From Corylus avellana (lineage: Eukaryota > Streptophyta > Magnoliopsida > Fagales > Betulaceae): a stretch of DNA of 64,000 nt. A program made the position numbers and the translations under genes. Below, piece by piece: positions 20,125 to 31,949 of this stretch (positions are counted from its first letter, which is position 1; each line of letters starts with the position of its first letter). The notes below the pieces were generated by a model, which saw only the letters and a list, made by a program, of their open reading frames with translations, was not told the origin of the DNA and did no database searches. The stretch spans positions 25,297,743 to 25,361,742 of the forward strand of contig NC_081541.1 of the NCBI RefSeq assembly GCF_901000735.1, in the 5' to 3' direction.

Positions 20125-23124
20125 CATTTTATGGATTTCTTATATTGAATTTGGTGGAATATATATATATTGGATGCAGAGAAATAGCATTGAAGCAGCG
20201 TCAAATTTTGTATGCCGAAATAGGCTGCCTCCAAGGTTGAAACAACAAATACTGGCATACATGTGCTTGAGGTTTAAGGCTGAGAGCCTGAACCAGAACC
20301 AACTGATTGAACAACTGCCAAAGTCCATCTGCAAGAGCATTTGCCAGCATTTGTTTTTGCCTACCGTCAAGAATGTCTATCTTTTCAAGGGCTTTTCTGC
20401 AGAAGTTCTATTAATCTTGGTACGTACGCAAACTAAATATAATTTATAGCTTTTGAGACACGAATATCATTGGGAGTGAATCCCAATTTTGGTTGCCTTT
20501 TCTTGCCTTGATCTAACATATATATATATAAATACACACACACACACATGTGGTACATTGAAATTGACTAGGTTGCCAAGATGAAGGCAGAGTACATACC
20601 ACCAAGAGAGGATGTTATAATGCAAAATGAAGCAGCCGATGATGTTTACATCATTGTCTCTGGTGAAGTTGAAATCATTGATTGTGAGGTGGAGAAAGAA
20701 CAAGTTGTGGGAACTTTGCAATCTCTCGACATTTTTGGAGAAGTTGGTGCACTTTGTTGTAGGCCTCATGGCTTCACATATCGAACCAAAACTCTTTCAC
20801 AGCTCTTGAGGCTCAAAACCACCTCTCTAATGGAATCAACTCAGACCCATCTTCAAGACTATGAGAAAATGCTCAAAAACTTCCTTCAGGTCCATATAGA
20901 TTTTGTTGATTCTACGGAAACTTCACTTTTTTTTAGGGAATTACTCCGAAACATAAGTGTTTTTATAATGTCAGTATCTCATGTACGTTTTAGTCCCTTT
21001 TAATTTCACGTCGTAGGTCAGAATTAAAAGGAGCTGAAACATGGGATGCTAACTTCGAGGTTATAATTGTAAAACCGCTTATATTTTTTTCGTGGTGTAA
21101 GTGAAGATTTCCCCAAAATGTACTTATGTTTACTTTGACCAAGGAGTTAAGGCTTGTTATATGGTGTAAATTAATGCAGCATCACAAAAAGCTAAAGGAT
21201 CTGCATATTGGAGATTTGATGGTGGAGAATGGGGAAGATGAAGAGAGGGATCCAAACATAGCTTCGAATGGGGAAGATGAAGAGAGGGATCCAAACATAG
21301 CTTCCAACTTGCTGAATGCTGCTGCTACAGGAAATGCTGCTTTTCTGGATGAGCTTCTCAAGGCCAAATTGGATCCTGATATTGGAGATTCCAAAGGAAG
21401 AACCCCATTGGTATTTTTTTTATAATGTGTTAATTGATTAAATTACCTATGACATGCATATGAGTGAAATTCATGTACATCATCATTGACAGATCAAATA
21501 ATGTGATGATGATTACATCATTGTTGTTTGTGTTATGATGCTTCAGCACATAGCAGCATCAAAAGGGCATGAAGAGTGTGTTTCGGTACTGCTTAAGCAT
21601 GGATGTAATGTACACTTACGAGGTAATACCCTATGCTCTACCCTTCCATTTATTACATAAATTTTTCTGCTTTAGCGATAAAAATTGGGAGAAAGGGTTT
21701 TGCAATCACGACCTCAAATTATCAAAATTTGCAATGTAGGTATCATATTTTTCAGTCCCTTTTAATTTTACCCTACGGTTAGAGTTTAGAGTTAATTCAA
21801 ACGGAAAATAGATGAAATTTCTCTTCTACTCCTGTAAAATTCAAAAAATACATATTTACCCTTAATTATTATTTTTAAAATAATAATAAAAAACCTAAAC
21901 CAGTGTGGGTCTTGGCCATGGGTTAGTCTAGACTAGCGGTGGCAATTCGTGTTCACTTGTCAGGTTTAGGTTGTGTCGATATATGTATATATAAGACCAT
22001 ATAGGTCAACCCTAACCTGACCCATTTAGTTAAACGAGTCATCTCAACCCTAACCATCTAATTTTGTATCGAGTTCGTGTCAAGTTTGCGGGTCATGTCA
22101 AAAATTGCCTATAGTATATTATGTAGCGTGTTGAGTTTGAGCAATGTCAAAGCATAGGTATAAAACGATATAGGTCAATCCTAATCCAATCCATTTAATT
22201 AAACGGGTTAGACTCGTCGACCTAACCCTTTAATTTTGTGTTGGTTTGTGTGCAGTTTGCGGGTCTGGTAAAAAATTGACTGCCCTAGTCTAAACCACAT
22301 CACCAGAAATTGTTTTAAAAATATATTATTTTGGGCATTTTGGCATTATACGTTAGGATTTAATGGGGATGAAACTTGGGATACTGACATTACAAATTTT
22401 GATAATTTGAGACTATAATTGCAAATCCTAAACACGCAATGAAGTAAGTGAAGCTTTTCCTAAAAATTAATTACGCTCTTCAGGTTCTTCAATTTGAATT
22501 AGGATCTTTTCAATTTCATTTGAACTAAAAAATATCCAGTTAGTTATAAAAAATTGATATTTTTGTCCTCTCAAAAAGTAAAAAGATATAAATATCCTTC
22601 TACTATTACTAACTCTGGATATTCTCCATTTCATTTGAAGTGGAGAGGATCATGCTCCCTTGAATTTACTTCAAACTATTTGGTTAATTATGATAATTAA
22701 TGCCGTAAATGGCAGACATGAATCGCGACACTGCATTATGGAATAGTATATCATCAAAACACCATTCCATATTCCGGATCCTCTACAACGCCACCGCCCA
22801 ATGCGATTCACACACCGCCGGCGATCTTCTCTGCACCGCAGCAGAAAGAGATGACACAACCGCGATGAAGGAATTACTGAAACAAGGACTAGATGTTGAC
22901 TCCAAAGATCGCAATGGATTAACGGCAATCCAGATTGCCATGGCCAAAAACAACGTGGAGATGGTGAATCTTCTTGTGGGGAACGGTGCAGATGTTTCGA
23001 ATGCAAAAACACACGAGTTTCCTACGGCAACTTTGAATGAAATCCTGCAAAGGAGAGAGGTTGGTCACCGGATTACAGTCCCCGATGCCGGAATAAATGG
23101 AGTGGTTTTGGCAAGGCATGAAGG
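14133..23124 (+). CDS. AKT2: AKT2/3-type Shaker K+ channel, copy 1 (exons 1-10, cut by gap)
   Basis: Exons: 14133-14377, 14896-15114, 18246-18404, 18683-18740, 19041-19358, 20180-20419, 20572-20889, 21180-21410, 21547-21622 and 22716 to the gap at 23125. All introns are GT-AG and all phases agree. The protein has a Ser-rich N-terminus coded by a TCG repeat, the family block [20 protein letters not shown], and [20 protein letters not shown] in S1-S2. S4 is [13 protein letters not shown], the selectivity filter TVGYGD (residues 284-289, 19209-19226), then C-linker and cyclic-nucleotide-binding domain (exons 6-7) and ankyrin repeats (exons 8-10). AKT2 is a weakly rectifying plasma-membrane K+ channel of phloem. 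K203, S216 and S336 align with Arabidopsis K197, S210 and S329, which are linked to its gating-mode switch. Exon 8 carries a 39-bp in-frame tandem duplication. Introns hold many MITEs. Exons 10 (end) and 11 are absent from this copy. Probably allelic to 32515-39568. Confidence 0.95.
15984..16125. repeat. Short inverted repeat in AKT2 intron 2
   Basis: gaatatttagttatttatat near 16003 pairs with its reverse complement near 16080-16105, across a T run. It is probably a small MITE with undefined ends. Confidence 0.4.
16441..17062. mobile_element. Mutator-type MITE with long TIRs and GGTGGCC core (intron 2)
   Basis: The 622-bp element is flanked by perfect 9-bp repeats, agaaataag at 16432-16440 and 17063-17071. 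The ends are ggaacagatcgtatcatttt and the reverse complement GGAACAGTATCCTCTCCAGT; pairing continues for about 100 bp (for example aatggtcaggatctct on both arms). The core at 16596-16900 is rich in GGGTGGCC/GGCCACCC palindromes. Nine-bp duplications with long TIRs point to the Mutator superfamily. No transposase is present. Confidence 0.85.
17684..18115. mobile_element. Mutator-type MITE (intron 2)
   Basis: The 432-bp element begins gggaaaacttcacgtaacca and ends gttaggtgacattttccc. It lies between perfect 9-bp repeats aatttattt (17675-17683 and 18116-18124). The arms are imperfectly complementary over most of their length. The second copy is at 31950-32384. Confidence 0.85.
18438..18597. mobile_element. 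Stowaway-like MITE (intron 3)
   Basis: The 160-bp palindromic element has ends atgatataagaaggactaga and, inverted, CTGATATAAAGAGGACTAGA. It is flanked by TA (18436-18437 and 18598-18599). It shares interior sequence and length with 48912-49072. Confidence 0.65.
19467..19761. mobile_element. Mutator-type MITE (intron 5)
   Basis: The 295-bp inverted-repeat element lies between perfect 9-bp repeats ttgattttt (19458-19466 and 19762-19770). The arms include gaacttccactc on the left and its complement gagtggaagttc on the right. The second copy is at 33733-34032. Confidence 0.8.
19924..20081. mobile_element. MITE between GA and TA microsatellites (intron 5)
   Basis: The left arm (gaaatgctaggcttacagaa) pairs with the reverse complement of the right arm ending near 20081; both carry ttacagaaaaacttttaya and a near-identical 'aact(g/a)atg' block. 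Microsatellites at both sides hide the target duplication. The second copy is at about 34196-34352. Confidence 0.6.
20916..21114. mobile_element. MITE of the 'ggaaacttcact' group (intron 7)
   Basis: The ends ggaaacttcactt and, inverted, ggggaaatcttcacttac flank arms that both carry 'cagtccctttta'-like blocks. It resembles the elements at 21687-22460 and 17684-18115. I see no clear target duplication. Confidence 0.5.
21228..21305 (+). repeat. 39-bp in-frame tandem duplication in AKT2 exon 8
   Basis: Two adjacent 39-bp units (21228-21266 and 21267-21305) each encode [13 protein letters not shown]. The two units differ at the last base only. The same duplication is present in the second copy (about 35492-35569). 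It lies between the nucleotide-binding domain and the ankyrin repeats. Confidence 0.93.
21687..22460. mobile_element. Inverted-repeat element with a nested hAT MITE (intron 9)
   Basis: The arms pair around 'caaattatcaaaatttgcaa' (left) and its complement on the right. The flanks share the 8 bp taaaaatt on both sides (21679-21686 and 22461-22468). A second element (21934-22287) is inserted in the centre. Confidence 0.65.
21934..22287. mobile_element. hAT-type MITE nested in the intron 9 element
   Basis: The 354-bp insert has ends tagcggtggcaattcg and, inverted, TAGGGCAGTCAATT. It is flanked by gtctagac (21926-21933) and gtctaaac (22288-22295), an 8-bp duplication with one difference, as expected for hAT. 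The interior has repeated 'gggttagactcg'-type phrases like those at 2440-2735. Confidence 0.7.
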
Positions 23125-23224
23125 NNNNNNNNNNNNNNNNNNNNNNNNNNNNNNNNNNNNNNNNNNNNNNNNNNNNNNNNNNNNNNNNNNNNNNNNNNNN
23201 NNNNNNNNNNNNNNNNNNNNNNNN
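23125..23224. other. Assembly gap (100 N)
   Basis: Exactly 100 N, the usual placeholder for a gap of unknown size. It cuts AKT2 exon 10; the sequence after it does not continue the exon but restarts at the equivalent of position 4860. Confidence 0.98.
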
Positions 23225-24427
23225 TTTTAAAGTTTGAGGAGGACTTGTCAAATCATGTGGTAATTCAGGGGTCTAAGATGAAGTTACCCCAAACTTATAC
23301 CATGTCTAATTTTATGGAGTTCAAGATGTCTAACATTAAGCTGGTTTTAAGCCAAGTGTATGAATTATTGCTTATCGTTGGAGATTTTAAAACAATGAGA
23401 ATAGAATTGGGCAATTATAAACAAATTTTCTTCGACATGGAATGACAAAAGACAGCTTTTAAGCATAATGATACAAAATATTCCTTAGAATCTCTTCAAC
23501 GCTACTTACGCAATGAAGAAGATTCTAGGAATAGAGATAGAAATTATGATAATTATGATGTGAAGACTTGAATAAAAAAAAAAAAAAGTTTCAAGCATAG
23601 AACGATAAAAAGTTCAAGAAGAATGATCCTAAACTCAAAAATCAAAACAATAATAAGAAAGAACATTGTTTGGTTTGTGACAAGTATGGGAATCGCTCCT
23701 ATCAATGTTGGTATAAGAAAGAAGAAGTAAATGTCGTGAATGAAGATGTCGTTGCAACGGTAACCAAAGCCAATCATGCGATATCTGATAATGGATGGTA
23801 GCTCGATACTAAGAATCTGTTTGTGATTGCGTTTGAAAAATAGAGCTTTTAAGTTAAAAAGTGTTTTTGGGCAAAAGCTTCATTTTTAAGTTTTTGCCAA
23901 AAGTTCGTTTTGGCTATTTTTAGGCTTTTTGGACCCTTAAAAACGCTTTTAATTTTTTTACCAAACGAGTATTTTTTTTCTTCAAACAGACTTTTTGAGT
24001 GTTAAAAGTACTTTTAGGCCCCTTCAACGCAATCTCAAACAGGCCCTAAAGCTACAATTCATATCTCAAAGGATATAAGCGTTTTCCAAGACTTATGAAA
24101 TGGTTGATGATAGACTGAGGTGAAAATGGGGAACAACATTCGAACCAAGGTCATTGGAAAAGGAACTGTTGTGCTAAAGTTCATCTCTAGAAAAGTGTTG
24201 ACTCTTGTAAAAGTACATCATGTTTCTAAAATGGAAGATAATTTAATTTCTAGCAATCTTTTGAATAAGAGATGCTTCAAGGTGATGTATGAATCGATTA
24301 ATTTTTTTTAGTCCAAGAGTGGGATTTTGTGGAAAAATGTAGAATGACATGGTGCTAATAAGTATTTTCTAACATTCATGGGTGATTGCACTAGATATAT
24401 CCATGTTTATTTACTTAAAAAGCAAAG

Positions 24428-24476
<49 letters not shown>

Positions 24477-25390
24477 CAATTACCAAGTCACAACACATTG
24501 TATACCTCAAAAAAAAATGGCATTGTAGAACAAAAAAAATAGAACTCTTGGAAAATTGGTAAATGCAATGCTATTGAATGTGCTTTTATTGGAAATTCAC
24601 AAAATAGCATGACTTCTAGATTTTTAAACTTAGATTCAAATGATATAATATGAATCTAGCGAAGTTGAGTTTTTTGAAAATTTGACTAAATATCATTTTC
24701 GAAAGGATGATAGTACTATTGTTTGTAATCCTACTAGTGTTGATAATGAAAATAAACATCCTAATGAATTTGAACTAAGAAGAAGTAAAAGACCTTTTGG
24801 AGTCTTGGACCATATTTTCTTATCTAGCTTGTAGAATGGAGGGCAAAATAAAATATATATATATATATAAAATTGGGAGACCACCGTATGGCTTGTGGGG
24901 GCTGAATGGGTGGTTCCGCCCCTGGAAGAAGATAGAAATGTGGTGAAGAAGGAAATTAAGTTTGTGCTTAATTAATGTTGATGGTGATCCTTCATCTTAT
25001 CAACAAGCAATGTCCTCACAAGATGTAGCTTTCTGGAAACCATTATAAATGATGAAATGGAATCAATTATTTCCAATCAAACTTGGAAATTAGTTGATTT
25101 ACTTTCTGGTTCAAAAAACAATATAATGTAAGTAGATATTTAAGAAAAGCTTAATGTTGATGGTACTCTTACAAAGTTCAAAGCCTGTTTAGTTGCTAAG
25201 GATTTAGACAAAGAGAAGAGATGAATATTTTGACACATATACAATTTGAAAAGATATCCACTATTAGAGTTTTAATTTCTCTTGTTGCTCTTAATTCTCT
25301 AGTAATTCGCCAAATGGATGTGAAAATTACTTTTTTTTTGGAAGTAATCTTCTACACAAATCTTCAATGCGTAGAAGAAAACTAAAGCAA
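23225..25390 (+). pseudogene. Copia relic, second copy
   Basis: It contains the same gag, zinc-knuckle, protease, integrase and RT fragments in the same order as 4860-7060, with the same inactivating breaks. The protease part is at 24126-24311. Confidence 0.8.
23813..24046. mobile_element. PIF/Harbinger MITE, second copy
   Basis: TAA flanks at 23810-23812 and 24047-24049. It is the same insertion as 5449-5681, at the same codon of the copia relic. Confidence 0.8.
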
Positions 25391-26650
25391 AAATGGGAGG
25401 TGATGGATGAAGAGCTTCTCACATACATTGTGTAGCCAGTCAATAGTTTTTTTAAGTCGATCACAGCATACGATGTGTTCTGATGAACAAATTTTTGATG
25501 CCCAAAAACCCTCAAAGGTCCGGCCACTTTGTGTATCCACCGTGTTTGATTAATATCTTCTTTTCTGTATTTGATGATAGAGACATGTAAGTATGGATGT
25601 TAGACATGTTTAATATGAATTGAAAAATAAATTGTGTGCCTTTGCACAGCTTTTGTACGTACGAGTAGTGTACAAATTATTCATGGTGGCCATGACAAAG
25701 TGCATACTGCAAATATTCATTTGAATGCAAGTGTATATGCATGAGTGTCCACCATCTGTTGCTTGCCATTCATGCATGCTTTGTGGAGACACAAAATATT
25801 CAAATCAAATGAGTGACAGCCAATTAAACAAATGGGTGTAGAGATGGATGATGATCAATGGATGCATGGATATAGTGCACTCATTGTCACCCACCTTCAA
25901 CGACAAGATACAAGATTTGAAATGTATGACAGGATCCATAGGAGTATGGCAATCAATTCTGTCACTCTAATTTCCCCCTATCACCAAGGTTACACAAATT
26001 AAGCTTCACATTATTAATATTAATTAGGGGTACATGCATTTTTGGTCCATGTAGTTTGGAGTTTTGACAACTAATTCACCAGGTTTTAAAAAGTAATTAA
26101 ATGCTCACTGGGATAAGCAAAAAAAGAAGAAACAAATTAGTCACTAGTGTTAGAAAGAGTAGACAAAATTTGTTAATGTGCTAAATGAGGGTGGTCGAAC
26201 AACCCCCATGGTTGGCCACCACAACTGACCATATCTGGAGGTGGCCGAATCACCTCAAAATAATAATAATAATAATAATAAATTGAGGGGGTGGCCGAAC
26301 CACTTTCAATGGCAATGGGAGTACTAGTTTGGCTACCTTTTTGCTGGGCTAATTTGTGTTGAGGACCGGGTTATTTTTTTGCCAATTTCTTACTATTATG
26401 TTGTTTTTTCTGTTCTCTATTTTTGTTTTGAGTTTCTTGTTAGGTAGTTCATTTTTTATTTTTATTTTTTTTTATATTAAAAAAAGCATGTATTATATAT
26501 ATGAGTAATGCAATATATCATTTGTTTTCCCACAATGATGACGTGGCAATTCCATGTAACCCTAACAAGAATTGATCCAAAGATTGATTGAGATTTCAGG
26601 TTAACATTATGGGATAATTATAAGATAAAAATGTAATTTCAAGCATTATG

Positions 26651-26687
<37 letters not shown>

Positions 26688-26719
26688 TCAATTGTGACTA
26701 ATTTTCTTATAATATTGTG

Positions 26720-27006
26720 GTGCAAGCACTAAACAAAAAGGGATGGAATTGTCGTAGGTATGGACACCTAATTGATGAAGCTAGAGGGGTTTTGAACTCC
26801 TTTCAACATTGGGAGGTAAAGCATGTCAAGCGTTGTCTAAATGGCGCGGCACATAGGCTTGCTAAGGAAGCGTTGATGTTGCGGAATGAATATATTCTCC
26901 TAGAGGAATTTCCCTAATATATTTATGCTATTATCTTAGCTGAGTGTTGTACTTGATTTGATTTTCATATTTATATAATCACTCGACTTCTTTCAAAAAC
27001 AAAAAA
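26720..27006 (+). mobile_element. 5'-truncated LINE insertion, second copy
   Basis: The same 30-bp target repeats (26690-26719 and 27007-27036) and RNase H fragment as 8421-8782, but without the mini-retroposon in the 3' UTR. The A tail is shorter and interrupted. Confidence 0.85.
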
Positions 27007-27989
27007 AATTGTGACTAATTTTCTTATAATATTGTGAAAACGCAGTTAACATATTGTTTTAAGTAATCGAACAAATGATTTCAAAACACAAACAAATATA
27101 ATCAAACAGATGTAGCTCAAAATCCGGATATAGAGTTTTTGTCCTATACAAAAAGTAGAATAATGCTATATAAAGTGATTCTCTCCTCAAATATAAATTC
27201 AATGATAATTTTAAAAGTTACATCAATTTTGAAGGAATAAAATAACAAAAAAACAAAAGAAACAAAAGAAATGGTCCCTAGAAAGTCCTTCCCATCCGGA
27301 TTGAAATCCTTCTGAGATGGTGACATGAGGTGCCCTATTCGAGATGCTTTTCGAAATCAAAGAAGAAAACATTAAGAAAACGTCTGAGAAGTGATATTCC
27401 AAGCGGTGGAGAATTTAGGGAGTCACCATCATTGCAGAAGTTCGAAGATTGTGGGGCAACACTTTTTCCTCTTTTTATCTCAATGCCCACACCATTAACT
27501 AATCTATATGCAGATGCTCTGGTCCCAACCGTAATTTACAATGAGCCATTTTGAATGTTTAAGGTATATTCCTATATTACAATACAAACTAATTGGCTGA
27601 GAAAGCTTTTTCAGAGGATTTTTTTTTTTTCATTTTTTGTTAAAAAATATTTTGATCTGATCTAAAATGTTTGGAGTTGTTTGTTGATATATATATATAT
27701 TTGTTAAAAAGATAAAAAAACGTTATCAAATGAGACCATACTTTTTTCTGGTAAAATAGGTAGCACGTTTGAGATTGCGATTTCATAGACAAAAAGTGCG
27801 ATTTTAATCTAAATTGTAGAAAATAGATCGTTTGTGATTGTGTCTTTTAAAAAATACGATTTGAAATTTTCAAAAAGCATTTTTCTTTTAAATGCACAAT
27901 TTTAAAGGTTAAACTGGGATTTTGATAAACAGTTAACTACATATTTAGAAATCACATTTTGAAATCGCAAATCTAAATGAATCCTTAGT

Positions 27990-29710
27990 TAACGTAAGAA
28001 GCTTTGGATTTGTATGTGTGGTTAGGGGAAGATGCACAAGTAAAATTTAGCCCTTTCCAGCTTAAGGATCCGGATTTTGATGAACATTTTGGAATGCAGG
28101 GAATCTTTTCTTTCTGTAAAGGTATTAGCTGGCTAGTTGGTAATGGAAAAGATATCTTTCTTTGGATTAAGGATTGTGTTTTAGGAAACCATATCCTTCG
28201 GCATAATAGTAGCGAAAATATTTGAATATATAAATAATGATTTGACTTTAAGATTTAGTATGTAAAATATTTCTAGCGAAATTATTTTTCAAAAAATTTA
28301 CTTTAGCTGAAAATATTTTTCGGCCTTTGATTTGTATGGAAAATTTGTGACAGAGATGGAGAAGGCAGCCGGTAACCTCCGTTGGAGACAGAGAATGAAC
28401 TGCAACAAAGAGTGAGTGTGCGAAAGAAAAGTTCAAGCTCGAAAAAATGGTTTACAAAAATAAAAAAGAAAACCATTTTTGGCAGCTTAAAGAACGTTGT
28501 TTTGGTCAATCAAAAATGATTCGGTTTGACCTTCGATCGTATCAAATACCCAAAAAAAAAAAAAAAAAAAAAAAAACAACATTTTCCCAAAAAGTTTTTA
28601 CATCACAACAAACATTGCCTTAATGATAGTATTCAAAGACAATTCAAGGGTGGGATGTGCATAAATTATATTTTAATTTAAGAACATTTTGTCCTAATAG
28701 TAGTGTAAAAGGGGCAGAGTTGTCCAATAAAATTTGCCATCTTGGGTAAATGGTATTGGTTGTAGATGTAGATGATTGCCATAGTCCTTTTTGTTATTTA
28801 GCAATTGGCATCTTTGTACAGAAATTATTGTAATCATTTCATAAGGTTATTTTCAGTCAATATACTGCTTATACTGATTAATGATAATAATATGCTCTGA
28901 AAAAAAATTAATCAATAGAATATTATTATCCCCCGGGTCTCCCCGATAACCTAAAAAGCAAATCCACGAATCAATTACATGAATTTTTTGCCCCCATCTA
29001 TCCATCACGAGGCTTAAAGCTCAATTCCTTGCTTCTTCGTTAGCGCAAACTAAATTTTGATAGTTCGAATAAAACTAGAGCTAGCTACTCCAATGCATGG
29101 CATGAATGGAATTTGGGAGGAGTCGGTTCTTTATATTTGAGGGGCAAATTTGTGTAGAAAAAGTAAAATGACAAATTTGTCCTTCAAATGTAAGGGATTG
29201 AAAATGAATTGAAGAGGATCCAATTCTGTCTTATTTGGAGGTATATACTACAAATAATTGCTTCAAATTAAAATGGGAACCAGTCAGAAATTGCGAATAG
29301 GAGGAGTTGTGAGGTGTCTTCTAAGAATCTTATGACATAGGCACTCTATATGATTGTCATATCAGATTACTGGCTTTCCCTATTATTGCTGAAGCTTTGG
29401 CAGCGTTATATGCGGTGAAATTTTGCAAGAAGTTGAGATTCTATGATATAATTGTGGAGGGAGATGCCTTGCAGATTGTAAATGCGATTAAAGTGGGGAA
29501 CAAAAATTTGAGCAAATTTGGTCATATAGTAGATGGTATTAAAGAGAGAATGCATCTTTTGTGAAGTTATAGGTGTAAAAAGATACGCAAATTCAGGAGC
29601 TCATGTCTTAGCTAAATAAGCTATTAAGTGTGACATAGATAGTATTTGGCTTGAAGAAATTTCAAACTGTATTTATGGTATTGTAGTCGGGAAGCAAATT
29701 GCCCCGGTTA
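27990..29710 (+). pseudogene. LINE relic, second copy
   Basis: It repeats 9757-11470: zf-RVT-like part at 28004-28225 and RNase H part at about 29380-29570, with the same frame break. Confidence 0.65.
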
Positions 29711-29847
29711 ATCAATGATTTTATCAATAAAGCATAAGTTAGGTATGCGAGAAAAACATGTTGAGAAAATAGAAAGCAGAATTAGGGCTCAACAGTAGAA
29801 ACTATCAACCACTAGAAAGGTGAAAAACGCGTTTAAGATAAAAGAAT

Positions 29848-30187
29848 GGGAAAAGTACATTTATTCCTTTCAACTTTTTGTAATTTGTAATGTTTCACCC
29901 TTTAATTTGTGTAATGTCCCACTTATTTATTATTGAGTTTGTAATGCCCCATTTTTTTTAAAGTAAAAAAATAGAAAAATTAATCCGGATAAAAATTTTA
30001 AAAAATGGAAAAAGACCAAAAAAAAAAAAAAAAAGACAAAAAAACAAAACAAAACTCATAAAAAGGGACAAAAATCATGAAAATTTATCTTAGATAATTT
30101 TTTCTAAATTTTTTTTTTTTTTTATAACAAATTCAAAATTCAAATACAAATTACTTGAAAGTTAATGGGAATAAATGTACTTTTTCC
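29848..30187. mobile_element. Long-TIR Mutator-type MITE, second copy
   Basis: Same element and flanks as 11608-11945; A-run lengths differ in the centre. Confidence 0.65.
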
Positions 30188-30742
30188 TAAAAAAATTCTC
30201 TTGGCCCTCCAAATGTCGTAGGTGCCAGCATTTAATCTTGGTAATCCTAACTACAATGATGCGGACCTCATTTGCTGATTAAAATATAAACATGCATAAA
30301 AGGAAATGATTTTAACATATACAACAAATGTTCAAATTGATGAAGTAAATGATTTTAACATATACTAGAGTTTTTTATTTTTTTTATTTTTTATTTTTTG
30401 TTTTGTTTTAGGTCTGTTAAGCCTATAAGGTAAGCAATGCAATTCATTCCATCTTAGGTAGGATCGAGATTCATTATAATTTGCTGCGTGAATTGTGTGC
30501 AATTTGAACAATCTAACAAAAGAAAGGGTCGAATGGCCATCTATTTGCAATTTCGAACTGCTCAGACAAGAGCAAGCGAGCCCTGCAACCTTGTCTCTTT
30601 AAAACAACCAAAATAGTATACAATTGGGACAACCCAATTTGAAGCGATCCTTAACCCTCCAAAACGACATCAATGCAAGATGTGTCACCTAACGGTCTAA
30701 TACCGACAATATTTTGAGAAACTTAGCAACTCATTGCCTCTC

Positions 30743-30842
30743 NNNNNNNNNNNNNNNNNNNNNNNNNNNNNNNNNNNNNNNNNNNNNNNNNNNNNNNNNN
30801 NNNNNNNNNNNNNNNNNNNNNNNNNNNNNNNNNNNNNNNNNN
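30743..30842. other. Assembly gap (100 N)
   Basis: Exactly 100 N. To its left is the equivalent of 12523 and to its right the equivalent of 16663, so the region matching 12524-16662 (AKT2 promoter, exons 1 and 2) is missing from the second copy. Confidence 0.98.
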
Positions 30843-31165
30843 CCTTGGGGGTGGCACGACCACCCTCAAGGCCAAATCTTAAAAAAAACAAAAAAAACAA
30901 AAAAATCATTTGGCCCTTGGGGGCCATGGGGGAGTAACCTGACCATGCAGGGGTGGTGAAGCCACCCCCATGCCATGGAGTGTTAGGGCCAAGGGCAAAC
31001 AAAAAAAAAATTATTTGGCCCTTGGGGTGGTACAGGGCTACCGTTCTTGAAACCACCCAAATGAGGACCAGGTGGTGCAGGTGGCTTTGCTGAGGTGGGT
31101 GTTAGAGTACCCCCCAATGGAGGTGTGATACTCATTGGTTTTAATTATTTTTCTTTTTTTAATTA

Positions 31166-31205
<40 letters not shown>

Positions 31206-31328
31206 TTTATTATTTTTTTAATTAATAGGACATGTGTCTCATTTATGACCTTAAGATTTCTATAGAGAGATCCTGACCATTAACTAGATATTCTCCAGTC
31301 CAAAATGGATTGGAGAGAATCCTGCTCC
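30843..31328. mobile_element. Mutator-type MITE, truncated second copy
   Basis: The right part of the 16441-17062 element, with the same right end and agaaataag at 31329-31337. Contig 3 starts inside it. Its GGTGG/CCACC core (about 30919-31135) is strongly diverged from copy 1, although both flanks are nearly identical. Confidence 0.8.
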
Positions 31329-31949
31329 AGAAATAAGTATATGATTCGTGATGCAAATGAGTTTGACATGTTGAAAACTAAAATTAATTTCTTCGGCGCA
31401 GATTTTTACATTTTTTAGCTTGTTAGATGTAATGAACGGCCGGATTTAAAAATTTGAGAACCTTATATTTAAAACAAAATATGAGAGAATCTTAATCCAC
31501 TAGTATCTTGTGCATCTATCATTTTTATTTTATTTTATTTTTTTATTAAATAAAAATAATCACAAAATATTTAAAATTACTTTTATTCTTATATTACGTC
31601 AAAATACTTTTTCAAACAATTTCTAAAAACTAATAATAAAACTAGTTCTGAATTTATAATGTTAAGAATAATATTTGATCTACCTGAGAAGCACATGGTC
31701 AAGTAAAAAACATGCTACTAATGTGAAAATATCATTTCTTTTAAGATAGATTAATAACAAGTTTACAAGTGAGCAAATTGCTAGTTTAGAAAAATATTTG
31801 ATAAATAAAGCATCAGTCATATAAATTGCTACTTTTAAAAACTATAGGTGGACAAATGGTTTTGAAAATATTTTGCTAGTTTTCAAAATAATTACAAGTT
31901 CAATTGAGTTATTGATCGTAATCCGCAGGCTAGTGTGTCAAATTTATTT

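Larger units (their letters stand above)
23225..30742. repeat. Contig 2: near-identical copy of 4860-12523
   Basis: The whole contig aligns collinearly with 4860-12523: same copia relic, MITE, LINE insertion with its target duplication, and LINE relic. Differences are scattered substitutions, microsatellite length changes and a few insertions (for example, it lacks the 55-bp mini-retroposon of 8639-8693 and the T run of about 11989-12012). It contains no sequence of its own. It is best read as the other haplotype of block A. Confidence 0.92.
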
